24,413 nucleotides of DNA from a virus. The stretch is from IMG/VR virus record IMGVR_UViG_3300043398_000136, positions 1 to 24,413 of that record. One strand, written 5' to 3'. Shown piece after piece: positions 1-7,917 of the stretch (within the stretch, counting starts at the first letter, position 1; every line of letters starts with the position of its first letter). The position numbers and the translations under genes are program-made. Below the pieces are notes generated by a model. The model searched no databases. It had not been told where the DNA came from and saw nothing but the letters and a program-made list of their open reading frames with translations.

Positions 1-389
1 TCAATTCCCAGAAAATCACGCTTCTTTCCTCTTATCGGCTTATCTCTTCCATAGGTACCTAGAATGTTACCTTCAGCCTTTGCATTTTCTTCTGTTCCTC
101 TTTCAAAGCCTACAACAATTGCGCCATTTTTGTGCTTTAAAAGTTGTAAAGCAGCCATCATGTCTCCGCTTAATTGAAGATCAATCTTGCTTGCAGACTT
201 TCCAGCGTTTTTAAAATCAAGTGATGCTTTGTAAGCAGCAGAGTAACCAGGGAACTCACGACCATTTTTATCAAGACCACGATTGGTGCGGTCATAGATA
301 TGTTCCACGATCAAGTCACCAAGCTCTTCACGCTGCGCTGGCTTGAGATCTGAAGGGATTTTGAGCTCAATCTTCTGCCAATCCGCCAT
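1..389 (-). CDS. Virion morphogenesis / connector-like protein, 3' end cut by window
   Basis: The frame opens at an ATG at 387-389 and is open to base 1, so about 129 residues are visible and the C terminus is outside. It overlaps the end of the portal gene by 23 nt. Visible features are a polar N terminus, a segment reading NGREFPGYSAAYKASLDF, then DLQLSGDMM, IVVGFERGT and GKKRDFLG near the cut. The order 'G..FP.YS..Y ... LSGDM...L ... GF..G' resembles small phage head-tail connector or virion-morphogenesis proteins, which act in the neck or in head completion. Its position directly after the portal agrees with this. The family is inferred from pattern only; that it is a real phage structural gene is much surer. 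Confidence 0.75.
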   Translation of the reverse strand, partial: MADWQKIELKIPSDLKPAQREELGDLIVEHIYDRTNRGLDKNGREFPGYSAAYKASLDFKNAGKSASKIDLQLSGDMMAALQLLKHKNGAIVVGFERGTEENAKAEGNILGTYGRDKPIRGKKRDFLGI

Positions 390-1794
390 CTTTTTCCTCT
401 TGCGTATCTTCCATTTGATCTTCTTGATCGTTCTCTTGTTCTATTTGTTCCTGCTTATTGAATCCTCTTTCCTCATCAATTTCCTCAATATATTTTTGAA
501 GTTCATCTTCACCCAAGCCAGGATTTAGCTTCTTGATAGCGTTTTTGCGTGAAATAAACCCAGCTGCGAACTCTTCACGCACTTCTTTAACTACCTCACC
601 ACGTGTTTTTATTGGTAGCTGCTCTGCAAATACAGTTTGAACGAAGGCATTAGGATCAAATAAAGCTTTGTTGTCTATTTGCCCAGTCTTCACCCAGTGA
701 GGATGCATATATTTTAGGATCAAATCCCAGAGCTGCGCTTCTCCTGACTCAAAGAAAGGTATTTGCTTTTGTCTTGCCTCATATGTGTCCATCTCATCGA
801 TGACTTTTGAGATACCAGAAGAAAAGTTTTCTTGTGTTAGTGATCCAACCGATGATGCTCTGATGCCTTTAGTGCCAAGCCACATCATTAGCTCACTTTG
901 AATCAAGTTTAGAACTTCAGCATAGTCAACTTGAGGCTTGAGCATTCCAAGTTCAGGCTTTTTGTCTGATGTAGGATCAGATTTTAAACGCCAAAAAGCA
1001 TTAGGCGACATTTTTAAGTTCTCATCATCTAGATCGATACCATACATAATTGAGAACGCTTGAAACATTGCTGCCACGTTTAGATCTGTAAGCATGATAG
1101 GAATGATTTTAGTCAGCTTAATGATGTCTTCATCGGTCTTGGGATAGAGGCGGTATTGTGAAGAGTTGATATACACGAAAGGAATAATGCCAAGCGGGTT
1201 GATGCCTTCTTCATTGTATAGTTCTTGCATCATTTGATATTCAATTTGCCCGTCGCTATTGCAAATCATAAACTCGGTATCTGAATAAACCGTGTAGTAT
1301 TCCTTCCCATACTCACAAGAAATAATGATGACATAAGTTGGGATGGTTGAATCAACTTCATTTTCAGAATAAACCAGGAACTTATCATTAAGGATATTTC
1401 TAAGGTATGGCACGCCTTGATAGATATAAGGCTGGATCAATGTTGACTTGCAAAGGTTAAAGAACTCATTAGCAGAGTTCATCTTTACATTCATTCTAAG
1501 CTTATATTGGTACCAGGCTTGAAGTTCCTTGTCTTTTGGAGAACCGTCAATCACGGCTCTAAGCACTGGCCTGTTATATATACCAGTTAGCTTGTCGATG
1601 ATCTTTGGCAGAATGTTGATAGGCACCGTGCGGATCTTAGCTTGCTCATACATCTGCAAGCTAAATTGCTTCTTCATGTCGCAATCGATGTAAGGTAAAA
1701 GATTATTTTCAAATATATCAATCAGCATGTAGTTATGCGCAAGATAAGAGCGCTTGCTTTGAACTAAATCAATGACCTGTTTAGGATCTAACAT
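367..1794 (-). CDS. Portal protein
   Basis: 475 residues. Portal proteins form the dodecameric ring at the capsid vertex through which the terminase pumps DNA. Support comes from length, position right after TerL (2 nt between the TerL stop and this ATG), an N-terminal segment IIDKLTGIYNRPV, a mid-protein block around YGIDLDDENLKMSPNAFW, and the helical SVGSLTQENFSSGISKVIDE stretch typical of the portal stem and wing in SPP1 gp6-like or related families. The last 40 or so residues are strongly acidic (EQIEQENDQEDQMEDTQEE), as is common in portal C termini. Assignment to an exact portal family is not possible by eye. Confidence 0.82.
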   Translation of the reverse strand: MLDPKQVIDLVQSKRSYLAHNYMLIDIFENNLLPYIDCDMKKQFSLQMYEQAKIRTVPINILPKIIDKLTGIYNRPVLRAVIDGSPKDKELQAWYQYKLRMNVKMNSANEFFNLCKSTLIQPYIYQGVPYLRNILNDKFLVYSENEVDSTIPTYVIIISCEYGKEYYTVYSDTEFMICNSDGQIEYQMMQELYNEEGINPLGIIPFVYINSSQYRLYPKTDEDIIKLTKIIPIMLTDLNVAAMFQAFSIMYGIDLDDENLKMSPNAFWRLKSDPTSDKKPELGMLKPQVDYAEVLNLIQSELMMWLGTKGIRASSVGSLTQENFSSGISKVIDEMDTYEARQKQIPFFESGEAQLWDLILKYMHPHWVKTGQIDNKALFDPNAFVQTVFAEQLPIKTRGEVVKEVREEFAAGFISRKNAIKKLNPGLGEDELQKYIEEIDEERGFNKQEQIEQENDQEDQMEDTQEEKDGGLAED

Positions 1795-1796
1795 CT

Positions 1797-3161
1797 TTAA
1801 AACTCCACCGAGCCTTGCGGTTTTTTGCTTGTCTGTAAGTCAATATAAAAGACGGCGTATCCAATAGCCGTAGTTATATGCTGATAGTGTTTGCTATCGT
1901 CTTCAATGTAGCTCCCACCCTTTTTAAGCTTCGTTAACCTCATACCCTCATCAGCAGTCTTGCATCCCTTGTGGATAAAAAACCGCACTTGACCGAGTGC
2001 ATTCTTGCAATAGCTGTTCACCTTGTTATGCCTTGACCGCACTGGAGGGTTGGCAGGAGGTACGTTGTAAGTGAATTTGATTCTATTATTTTGAAGTATT
2101 TGGCGGATTATATCATAATCGGACCTTGTTGATCTTGTGTCACTGTTTTTACCAGCTGCGTCACCATAGATGGCATATGTAAAAGCTTCTGAAATAAGCC
2201 CACGGGATAGAAAATCTTCCATCACCTCTGAAGTTCTTGCACCAAAGATCACGCTTTCCGCGAAAAAGTGAAACGTCTTATCTATATGCTGGAACATAAT
2301 AGCCGACATTGGCTTGCCATCGCCGATATTGAAGTCAAATGTTATGCCAATTGGATAAGCAGGGTTGGGAGTGTAGTCATGATCCTTGAGGTAGTTTGTA
2401 GCTGAATCATATTCATAATAGATCACTTCACCTTTTAATTCATTCCATCTGCCCTCAAGGTACCTTTCAGCCTCTTTTTGCGTCATTGTTTCTTTAAGCT
2501 GGGTTATATACGAAGCATCAAGGAAAGGGTTTTGCTCGGTGTTGGAATAAAAGACGTATTTAAAAGCATGCTGGGAATGAGTGTTAGGCTCGATGAAATA
2601 CTTATAAACCCAGTGACCAGGTGCGTCTGGGTTTGTTGCTGCAATAAGAAGATTGTCTTTGACGTGCGGTAAACGACGCAACCTTGCAGATAGTTGCTTG
2701 AAAGCTTCAAAATCTTCCTCATCATTTTCCACGATCTCTTCTATCACCAGCATTGAGATCTTGAGAGAACGAAACTTTTTATAAAGCCTATCAGCCCATG
2801 AAACTGCGAATATTTCAGAGCCGTTTCTAAAACGTATAACAAAATCAGTGCGGTTTATTTTATAGTCTTTACCTTCTTCAAAATCTTCTTGCATGTGATC
2901 CAGTATTTCACGCCATATAGTGCGTTTTAAGTCTGGCAATGCTTTCCTACCAACACACACACGAGCCTTAGGGTTTTCGATACAGTGACGAATTGCAAGA
3001 TGGGTCATCAGCGTGGTCTTTGCAGAGCCGTATGATCCAGAGAGAAGGATTTGAAGATTGTTCTTTGTATAATCGAAATCACGGACAAGATCACATACCG
3101 CACGTTGGTATGGAATAACGTCAGGGGAAAATTTTGTGAAGTATGGTTCAGATTTAATCAT
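1797..3161 (-). CDS. terL: Terminase large subunit (TerL)
   Basis: ATPase-nuclease motor that packages and cuts phage DNA. Counting from the ATG at 3161 (454 residues): Walker A GSYGSAKTT at about 42-50, Walker B MLVIEE at about 137-142, and the coupling motif AATNPDAPGHW at about 174-184. The C-terminal RNase H-like nuclease has candidate metal ligands in FDFN (D276), YGD (D334) and the acidic pair before SKHYQHITTA (about D421/D422). The frame is open to a TTG at 3179, which would make a TTGA overlap with the stop of the upstream small gene. I prefer the ATG six codons later, but coupling through TTG is possible. It follows TerS and two small genes and precedes the portal, the usual packaging order. 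Confidence 0.93.
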   Translation of the reverse strand: MIKSEPYFTKFSPDVIPYQRAVCDLVRDFDYTKNNLQILLSGSYGSAKTTLMTHLAIRHCIENPKARVCVGRKALPDLKRTIWREILDHMQEDFEEGKDYKINRTDFVIRFRNGSEIFAVSWADRLYKKFRSLKISMLVIEEIVENDEEDFEAFKQLSARLRRLPHVKDNLLIAATNPDAPGHWVYKYFIEPNTHSQHAFKYVFYSNTEQNPFLDASYITQLKETMTQKEAERYLEGRWNELKGEVIYYEYDSATNYLKDHDYTPNPAYPIGITFDFNIGDGKPMSAIMFQHIDKTFHFFAESVIFGARTSEVMEDFLSRGLISEAFTYAIYGDAAGKNSDTRSTRSDYDIIRQILQNNRIKFTYNVPPANPPVRSRHNKVNSYCKNALGQVRFFIHKGCKTADEGMRLTKLKKGGSYIEDDSKHYQHITTAIGYAVFYIDLQTSKKPQGSVEF

Positions 3162-3175
3162 GAAACCATTATAGC

Positions 3176-3367
3176 TCAATAACCATTGATGATAGTCATA
3201 TCCTTCGCCTCAATAGCTCTGCAATATTTATCAACATCTTCTTTTAGAACTTTGATCACATTGCTATATGACTTTACGGTATCTTGCTTTTTGATCTCCA
3301 GGATCCCAATCTCGATCACTAAATCCGCGATCTTCAGCTTTGCTAACTTTAGTTCCTCGTCTGTCAT
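3176..3367 (-). CDS. Small helical (coiled-coil) protein
   Basis: 63 residues from the ATG at 3367, preceded by GGGAA about 6 nt upstream. The open frame extends further upstream (to 3451), but that part lies inside the preceding Cys-rich gene and reads as a shadow. The protein is nearly all helix-forming: MTDEELKLAKLKIADLVIEI, then KKQDTVKSYSNVIKVLKEDV, consistent with a short coiled coil. It overlaps the previous gene by 104 nt and ends at the TerL start. Function unknown; its place between TerS and TerL suggests an accessory packaging role, which is inference only. Confidence 0.6.
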   Translation of the reverse strand: MTDEELKLAKLKIADLVIEIGILEIKKQDTVKSYSNVIKVLKEDVDKYCRAIEAKDMTIINGY

Positions 3368-3521
3368 TAGATTCCCACATCGTGAAAGTTTTATGGCAAT
3401 TGCTACAGTAAGAACAAAAACGCCCTTCTGATATTTCCATAGATCGGACATTGAACGTTTTGCATTTTGTTTTGTGTGCTTCTAGCAATGCATTCAAAGA
3501 TTTATCTTCAGAATATATCAT
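3264..3521 (-). CDS. Small Cys-rich (zinc-finger-like) protein
   Basis: 85 residues, starting 4 nt after the TerS stop. The N-terminal half contains C20 and then FCSYCSNCHKTFTMW (C36, C39, C42, H43), a plausible zinc-binding knuckle. After residue about 52 the sequence becomes highly charged and low in hydrophobics (DRRGTKVSKAEDRGFSDRDW). That tail lies antiphase to the start of the coiled-coil gene, so it may be little constrained. No RBS stronger than AGAAG is seen. It may be a small nucleic-acid-binding accessory protein; the function is not recognised. Confidence 0.55.
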   Translation of the reverse strand: MIYSEDKSLNALLEAHKTKCKTFNVRSMEISEGRFCSYCSNCHKTFTMWESNDRRGTKVSKAEDRGFSDRDWDPGDQKARYRKVI

Positions 3522-3525
3522 GATG

Positions 3526-3879
3526 TTACTTCTGATAGTTTAAAGTTAGTGTCTTATTTTCTTCAGGCGCTTGCATCTCTTCATGCTTCGGTTCTTTCCA
3601 GCCAAGCTTGCATTTAAGCCAGAAACCAGTCATCCAAGGATGCTTGCCAGAAGTCGCCATTTTGAATGCTGTTTTTAAAACTTCTGATGAAGCAAGACTT
3701 CTTCCCTTATCTAAAGCATCAGCCAATGCCTCATCCCTTTTCTTAAGCCTATCTAATGTTGCAGGTGAAACTCCGATGATGTAGGCAATTTGCTCCAACG
3801 TGCAGCCAATACCAGCTAGTTTTGCGGCGGTATCGATCTGCTCTTTAGTTAGAGTTATTTTATTGCCATTTGCACCCAT
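3526..3879 (-). CDS. terS: Terminase small subunit (TerS)
   Basis: 117 residues. The N-terminal half is a helix-turn-helix: AKLAGIGCTLEQIAYIIGVS followed by PATLDRLKKRDE. The next segment, LKTAFKMATSGKHPWMTGFW with LKCKLGWKEP, is a characteristic block of small terminases of this type. TerS recognises the packaging site and stimulates TerL. It sits between the RuvC-like gene (3 nt gap) and the small Cys-rich gene in one tight minus-strand run ending with terL and portal. Confidence is high from the motif plus context. Confidence 0.85.
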   Translation of the reverse strand: MGANGNKITLTKEQIDTAAKLAGIGCTLEQIAYIIGVSPATLDRLKKRDEALADALDKGRSLASSEVLKTAFKMATSGKHPWMTGFWLKCKLGWKEPKHEEMQAPEENKTLTLNYQK

Positions 3880-3882
3880 GTT

Positions 3883-4380
3883 CTAAATCCATCCCATATA
3901 TTTGCGCCTGCCAAATTCAGCTATAAGAGCGGCATCAATTAAACCCTCGTGCGGTTTCTTTGATCGCTCGGATATTAGAAACTCTTCTCCAGGGAAGATG
4001 TCTTTTGCTAGCTTCAATGATTTTTCTTTGCTAGATCCATCATAGCCAGTATGAAGCTTGCTTGTCCAGGTTTGAGGCGGTACCAGAGTATAAACCGCAC
4101 CTAGCGTGGATAGGATACCAACCAGAGATCCGAAATGAGATCCATAGTTGAACATCGAAACTACGCCTTGGTTTGGCATTGCTTGTGCTTTTTCGAGAAA
4201 GAATCTTAGTTTGTAACGTTCCAGGTGGGTATATGTGAACTTTGTGAAGAACTCGGCAATAGCTCCAGTATCTGCTAGCATTGGGAACTTGTAAAAGATC
4301 TTGCCGCTATCAGCTAGAAATACGATCCCACCTTTAAGACCAGGATCAATGCCACAAAATAGAGTTTCTGTTTGATTCAT
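3883..4380 (-). CDS. RuvC-like Holliday junction resolvase
   Basis: 165 residues, about the length of bacterial RuvC. RNase H-fold features are in order: FCGIDPGLKGGIVF with Asp12, FFLEKAQ with Glu63, and a C-terminal HEGLIDAALIAEFG with His144 and Asp149. These match the D-E-(H/D)-D metal-binding set of RuvC-type and phage resolvases. The middle segment NQGVVSMFNYGSHFGSLVGI is also typical of the family. It would cut branched DNA left by ERF-driven recombination and replication before packaging. Its place directly upstream of terS supports that. Metal-ligand assignments are by pattern, not structure. Confidence 0.85.
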   Translation of the reverse strand: MNQTETLFCGIDPGLKGGIVFLADSGKIFYKFPMLADTGAIAEFFTKFTYTHLERYKLRFFLEKAQAMPNQGVVSMFNYGSHFGSLVGILSTLGAVYTLVPPQTWTSKLHTGYDGSSKEKSLKLAKDIFPGEEFLISERSKKPHEGLIDAALIAEFGRRKYMGWI

Positions 4381-4426
4381 CCAGCTAGGATGTGCTGGGT
4401 TGAGGAGTTTGGCAAGAGATTATTTG

Positions 4427-4729
4427 TTATTCATCTTCATTATTGATTGAAACTCTTAAGTCAGTGAATACATCTTCTATACTTGCATTATCTCTAGCCT
4501 CTGCACCGAAAAGGCCATGCCTTATACCCATGCAAATATAATGATCTAAACTACTATCTTTTAATGAAAGGCTATTATTTTCAATAGCATGACCAATTTG
4601 ATCTGCTAAAACCAGTAGGGGCGCTGATTGGTCATTTACCCCTTGTATGTCTGTTAAATAATTTAATTTTTCGGATAAAATTTTTAATCTTAATTCTTGA
4701 TCATCTGTAAGAATTTTTCTTTTATCCAT
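4427..4729 (-). CDS. Hypothetical 100-residue phage protein
   Basis: I chose the ATG at 4729 because GGAG lies 6 nt upstream, and the gene then overlaps the previous one by only 8 nt. An in-frame ATG at 4756 would overlap by 35 nt. The product is acidic and mostly helical, starting MDKRKILTDDQELRLKILSE, with a central SAPLLVLADQIGHAIE and an acidic end. It has no signal peptide, membrane segment or recognised motif. It follows another unknown gene in the same minus-strand run that leads into the RuvC-TerS-TerL block. Confidence 0.65.
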   Translation of the reverse strand: MDKRKILTDDQELRLKILSEKLNYLTDIQGVNDQSAPLLVLADQIGHAIENNSLSLKDSSLDHYICMGIRHGLFGAEARDNASIEDVFTDLRVSINNEDE

Positions 4730-5096
4730 TGATAACTCCATACAAAGAAACAGCATTGAATGGAATTACTGGAGACGTTTGTTTGACATCTTCTTTAAGA
4801 ACATAGTTGTCCCACAAATCTTGCCAAACTTCTTCTTGGCTCAAATGGTTTCCAGTTACTACTTTTCCATCAAACTTGGCATAAACCATAACTTGTGTGT
4901 GAAAAGTTATCTTGTGCATCTTCTTAGCTTTATCTTCCATATAATATTCGCCTGGCGTTAACTCTTCACAAAAGACATGCCATGGTTTGATTATAGGCTT
5001 TTCTTTAACTCCGAAATCAGTTAGGCAATCATATTTTTCTTTTCTTGATTTTTGTTTATGAATAGTTAAATTGAAATTATTAGGATCTATAAGCAT
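4722..5096 (-). CDS. Hypothetical 124-residue phage protein
   Basis: An in-frame ATG exists at 5108, but the one at 5096 is preceded by GAGG at 6 nt spacing and is the better start. The protein has mixed helix and strand character with several aromatic residues (IIKPWHVFCEELTPGEYYME, then WQDLWDNYVLKED) and no membrane segment. It is not recognised. It is the first gene after the repeat-rich non-coding stretch at 5109-5394, so it probably heads the packaging transcript and may be controlled by those repeats. Confidence 0.65.
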   Translation of the reverse strand: MLIDPNNFNLTIHKQKSRKEKYDCLTDFGVKEKPIIKPWHVFCEELTPGEYYMEDKAKKMHKITFHTQVMVYAKFDGKVVTGNHLSQEEVWQDLWDNYVLKEDVKQTSPVIPFNAVSLYGVING

Positions 5097-5187
5097 TTTT
5101 AACCTCATTTTTCGTTAGAACGAGAGATGCTATATCATTGTTTTGTTATTTTACCAATAGAAAATTGAAGTAACTTAAAAATGATAC

Positions 5188-5403
5188 GGTAACCAGGTGT
5201 GTTTTTCAAATAAACCAATAATATCAACATGGTAACCAGGTAACCAGTAACCTTGAGATAAAGAATTTTTATTATATATCTCTCTTCTCTTCTTCTCTTC
5301 TTCTTCTTTTTTTTTTTTTTTTATTTTATAGAGAAGTTACTGGTTACTGGTTACTTAATAGAAATATCAACAAAAAAGTGAAGTTACTGTTTTGTTACGT
5401 AAC
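5188..5403. repeat. Inverted iteron clusters; candidate replication origin or operator region
   Basis: The left cluster reads GGTAACCAGG (5188-5197), then tandem GGTAACCA at 5231-5238 and 5239-5246 followed by GTAACC (5247-5252). The right cluster reads GTTACTG (5336-5342), GTTACTG (5343-5349), GTTACTT (5350-5356), plus AGTTACTG (5382-5389) and the palindrome GTTACGTAAC (5394-5403). The clusters form a perfect 13-bp inverted repeat: GTAACCAGTAACC (5240-5252) and GGTTACTGGTTAC (5342-5354). Between them are an AT-rich segment and a pure T/C tract. The last palindrome overlaps the helicase stop codon. Iterons plus an AT-rich core beside a primase-helicase pair suggest an origin; an operator for the downstream packaging genes is the alternative. 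Confidence 0.7.
5279..5322. repeat. Polypyrimidine tract ending in a run of 16 T
   Basis: The plus strand is only T and C from about 5279 to 5322: TCTCTTCT and TTC units, then 16 consecutive T at 5307-5322. It lies between the inverted repeat clusters. Such asymmetric tracts melt or bend easily and are found at unwinding elements. The run is also prone to length errors in sequencing. Confidence 0.8.
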
Positions 5404-6852
5404 CTGAAAAAATCCAATATCTGTTCTTATTGACAATCCAATGTAACATTTCATCACAAATACATCGCAAGCCTGTATAGTATTTATATTTGCAAATGTG
5501 TCTGGATAAAGTTTGGAAAGTTTTTCTTTGCTTACTTTTTTGCCGCCATATTTCACGCCATGTTTATTTTTGAGATACATATAAAATTTTGCTTTAAAAG
5601 ATTCAGTTTCTTTTTTCAGGATACCACCCATAACACCTGGAGGAACAAAGCCGTCTTTATCTAATCTAAAATGGGTATTTAATATGGATTCAAAAACCTC
5701 CTCGCTTTGATCTAATACTTGGTTTAATGCTTCTCTTTCACATTTAATAAATCCCCTACCTGGATAAGCTTTTAAATAATCTCTGATACATCTATTTAAA
5801 AAATTGCCAGTTTCAAACCATAATTTTTCTTTGTAGTTATCATTTAAGGAATTTATATCGATGGGATTGTCTTCAAACTCAACATAAATACATCTTCTAA
5901 CATCACTTCTTTCTGAACTTATTTGAGGTATTCCATTGGCTGTGATGATTATTTTTGCATTAAATTTAACGTCTATTGGTTTTTCATAGTTTGCTCTCAT
6001 TGATTGCCCAGAACCACCAGTCAAAGACATGAACCAGCCATGTGTTGGTAGCTTTAAATTGGATCCTTTTACATCATCAAAAGTGATAACTCTTTTTCCT
6101 ACAATTGCCCAAAAATACCGATCAACATCACCCTTTTGATTTGGTGGATGTTGCTGTGTATAAAATTGGCCAAAAATTCGAGATAAAATTTCAAGCAAAG
6201 AACCCTTACCATCATTGCCTTGTCCATTTAACCATAGATACTGCTGGTTATATGAATCCTCAAAAAAAATTGAAGCAATGAAATGGCAATAAGCTTCTTT
6301 GTTGCATTTTATTCTGCTTAGTAACTCATCCCACGTTGGACATTCTTTAGATGCTACAGGGTCATAATCCCAAGGAAGCCGATTAAATGTCTCTCCTGGC
6401 TCATTTGCCCATAAAAACATTTTTGGCATCTCATGAATTGGTGCAGTCATAACCCACCATTCAGCACAATCCTTAGCTTGCTTTGCTGTTAGCTGATAAA
6501 TTTTTTTATCGAAAAGATTTATTTTTAAGAATTTCAAAATATCGCTAGCAAGTTCTTTTTCACTAGCAAATTTAGCAATGTTATTTTCATCAACTTTTAT
6601 AATTTCATTGCAAGTTTTTAGTCTATTTACTAAATAGTATTTGAAGGGAAAAGCAGGCAATTTCAATTCTAAGAACAATTTATCGCGGTTTATAACAGAA
6701 GATAAATCATGATAAACCTCTGCAATTTGGATTTTAGCTTTCTTTTCTTTTTCTGGTTTTGGCTGATCTTTGGAATCAGTTTTATTTTTTGCTTTTGAGG
6801 CTTTTATATCAATAAGGCTACCAAGTTTTGTGCTGTTGTCTTCTTGATCCAT
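5395..6852 (-). CDS. SF3 (D5-like) replicative helicase
   Basis: 485 residues. The first 45 or so residues are a charged linker (PKPEKEKKAKIQ). The ATPase core holds Walker A GQGNDGKGS at 210-218, Walker B VITFDD at 255-260, motif C IIITAN at 301-306, and a basic RSDVRR (315-320) that can supply the arginine finger. This is the superfamily 3 arrangement found in phage and virus primase-helicases of the D5/DUF5906 kind. The helicase would unwind DNA at the fork. The Prim-Pol-like primase lies 20 nt upstream on the same strand, so the two activities normally fused in D5-type proteins are split here. The RBS is weak. It ends inside the GTTACGTAAC palindrome. Confidence 0.85.
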   Translation of the reverse strand: MDQEDNSTKLGSLIDIKASKAKNKTDSKDQPKPEKEKKAKIQIAEVYHDLSSVINRDKLFLELKLPAFPFKYYLVNRLKTCNEIIKVDENNIAKFASEKELASDILKFLKINLFDKKIYQLTAKQAKDCAEWWVMTAPIHEMPKMFLWANEPGETFNRLPWDYDPVASKECPTWDELLSRIKCNKEAYCHFIASIFFEDSYNQQYLWLNGQGNDGKGSLLEILSRIFGQFYTQQHPPNQKGDVDRYFWAIVGKRVITFDDVKGSNLKLPTHGWFMSLTGGSGQSMRANYEKPIDVKFNAKIIITANGIPQISSERSDVRRCIYVEFEDNPIDINSLNDNYKEKLWFETGNFLNRCIRDYLKAYPGRGFIKCEREALNQVLDQSEEVFESILNTHFRLDKDGFVPPGVMGGILKKETESFKAKFYMYLKNKHGVKYGGKKVSKEKLSKLYPDTFANINTIQACDVFVMKCYIGLSIRTDIGFFQVT

Positions 6853-6872
6853 TGGCGGCTTGCTTTCTAAAT

Positions 6873-7634
6873 TTAGTGTTTCCAGGCGCTGATCATTGTT
6901 GCACGTATTTCTTTACGTAAAGCATTGTCAGCAATCCCGTTATATATGTGATTTAGAACAAATTCAAAAGCTTCAGCTTGTGACCTGCCTAGCTTCTTAA
7001 GATCTATAAAAGCCCCATATGCGGTAATATTTCTTTTTCCTATTGAAACGCCATTCCCTTTAACTAATTTCCTAAGAAATGGTGTCAACATTCCAGCATC
7101 ATAATAAGCCTGGTAACTAACTATCGTTTCACTTTTAGGCTTTTCAACAACCGCACTCAATCCCTCTTTCCTAATACTCACGATCTCTTTACATGGATAA
7201 AATAACCTTGCCCCATCAGTGCATTTTCTATCGCAAGGAAAGTTCTTAACTATCAATTTCATGTTGTATCTATAGACCTCAACATCATTCATAACCTCGC
7301 CAGCTTTTATAACAACGCGAAAACGGTCAATCACCTTGCCATCTTTTTCAATCTGATGATTTCTCGTGGTACCAATCACATGCGAAAAATCTTTGAAGTC
7401 ATCCACCGCACGTTTCAAGTCATAACGCTCATCCTCAAAATCAAGCACAAACAAATCACACCCTAAGAAGTTATCTTGATTGCGATGCCCAAACTTAAAA
7501 ACGATAGGCGACCACACAAACCTGGTTATGCAGTTAGCAATCCTAGCCATGTCACTTGTATCTGCATAATTCCAGCCATGAGAGTAACCATACTTTTTAT
7601 CATTATTAAATTGCTTAATGTGATAACTAATCAT
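6873..7634 (-). CDS. Prim-Pol (archaeo-eukaryotic primase)-like protein
   Basis: 253 residues. The pattern of AEP-fold primases is visible: LFVLDFED (D65, E67, D68) for the first metal-binding strand, GTTRNHQ with His93 followed by DRFRVVI (103-109) for the nucleotide-binding strand, and TDGARLFYP (139-147) for the third element. The C-terminal part, from about residue 170, is helical, as in PriCT-like extensions. It would make primers for phage replication. It is the first gene of the leftward replication transcript and is divergent from the ribbon-helix-helix gene. Active-site assignment is by pattern; the family call is fairly sure, the exact activity less so. Confidence 0.75.
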   Translation of the reverse strand: MISYHIKQFNNDKKYGYSHGWNYADTSDMARIANCITRFVWSPIVFKFGHRNQDNFLGCDLFVLDFEDERYDLKRAVDDFKDFSHVIGTTRNHQIEKDGKVIDRFRVVIKAGEVMNDVEVYRYNMKLIVKNFPCDRKCTDGARLFYPCKEIVSIRKEGLSAVVEKPKSETIVSYQAYYDAGMLTPFLRKLVKGNGVSIGKRNITAYGAFIDLKKLGRSQAEAFEFVLNHIYNGIADNALRKEIRATMISAWKH

Positions 7635-7710
7635 TTACATCAAACCATTTTTAAAGTAAAAAGAAACTCAATTTTATTGTTACTATAAACACACAAAAAT
7701 GGAAACAAAA
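7635..7710. promoter_or_regulatory. Divergent intergenic region between leftward and rightward operons
   Basis: The 76-nt AT-rich gap between the primase start (minus) and the ribbon-helix-helix gene (plus) must carry start signals for both directions. A TATAAA at 7684-7689 could serve as the rightward -10. A convincing -35 is not seen in either direction. The neighbouring ribbon-helix-helix protein is a natural candidate to bind here. Confidence 0.4.
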
Positions 7711-7917
7711 ATGGCAAAAATAGGAAGGCCAAAACGTATAGAACCGATTGGCAAGAAGCATTTCATAAGGATTGGCCTTGACGAAGAAGCACACAAAGAC
7801 CTGGCAAAGATCGCGGATAAACTAGGTTTGGCGGTGCATTCGTACGCAAAAGCTCTTATCATGCAACAAATCCTCACAAGTAAAACTCAACCAAATAAAC
7901 AAAAGGCGTTTCTATGA
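7711..7917 (+). CDS. Ribbon-helix-helix-like DNA-binding protein
   Basis: 68 residues from the ATG at 7711. An in-frame ATG at 7699 adds four residues, but it would sit almost at the presumed transcript start and has no RBS. The sequence IGRPKRIEPIGKKHFIRIGL gives a basic arm and a short strand, then two helices (DEEAHKDLAKIADKLG, VHSYAKALIMQQIL), the Arc/MetJ/CopG layout. It could repress its own divergent promoter region or act as a replication-control factor. It overlaps the ERF gene by 4 nt (ATGA), so the two are translationally coupled. Confidence 0.7.
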   Translation: MAKIGRPKRIEPIGKKHFIRIGLDEEAHKDLAKIADKLGLAVHSYAKALIMQQILTSKTQPNKQKAFL

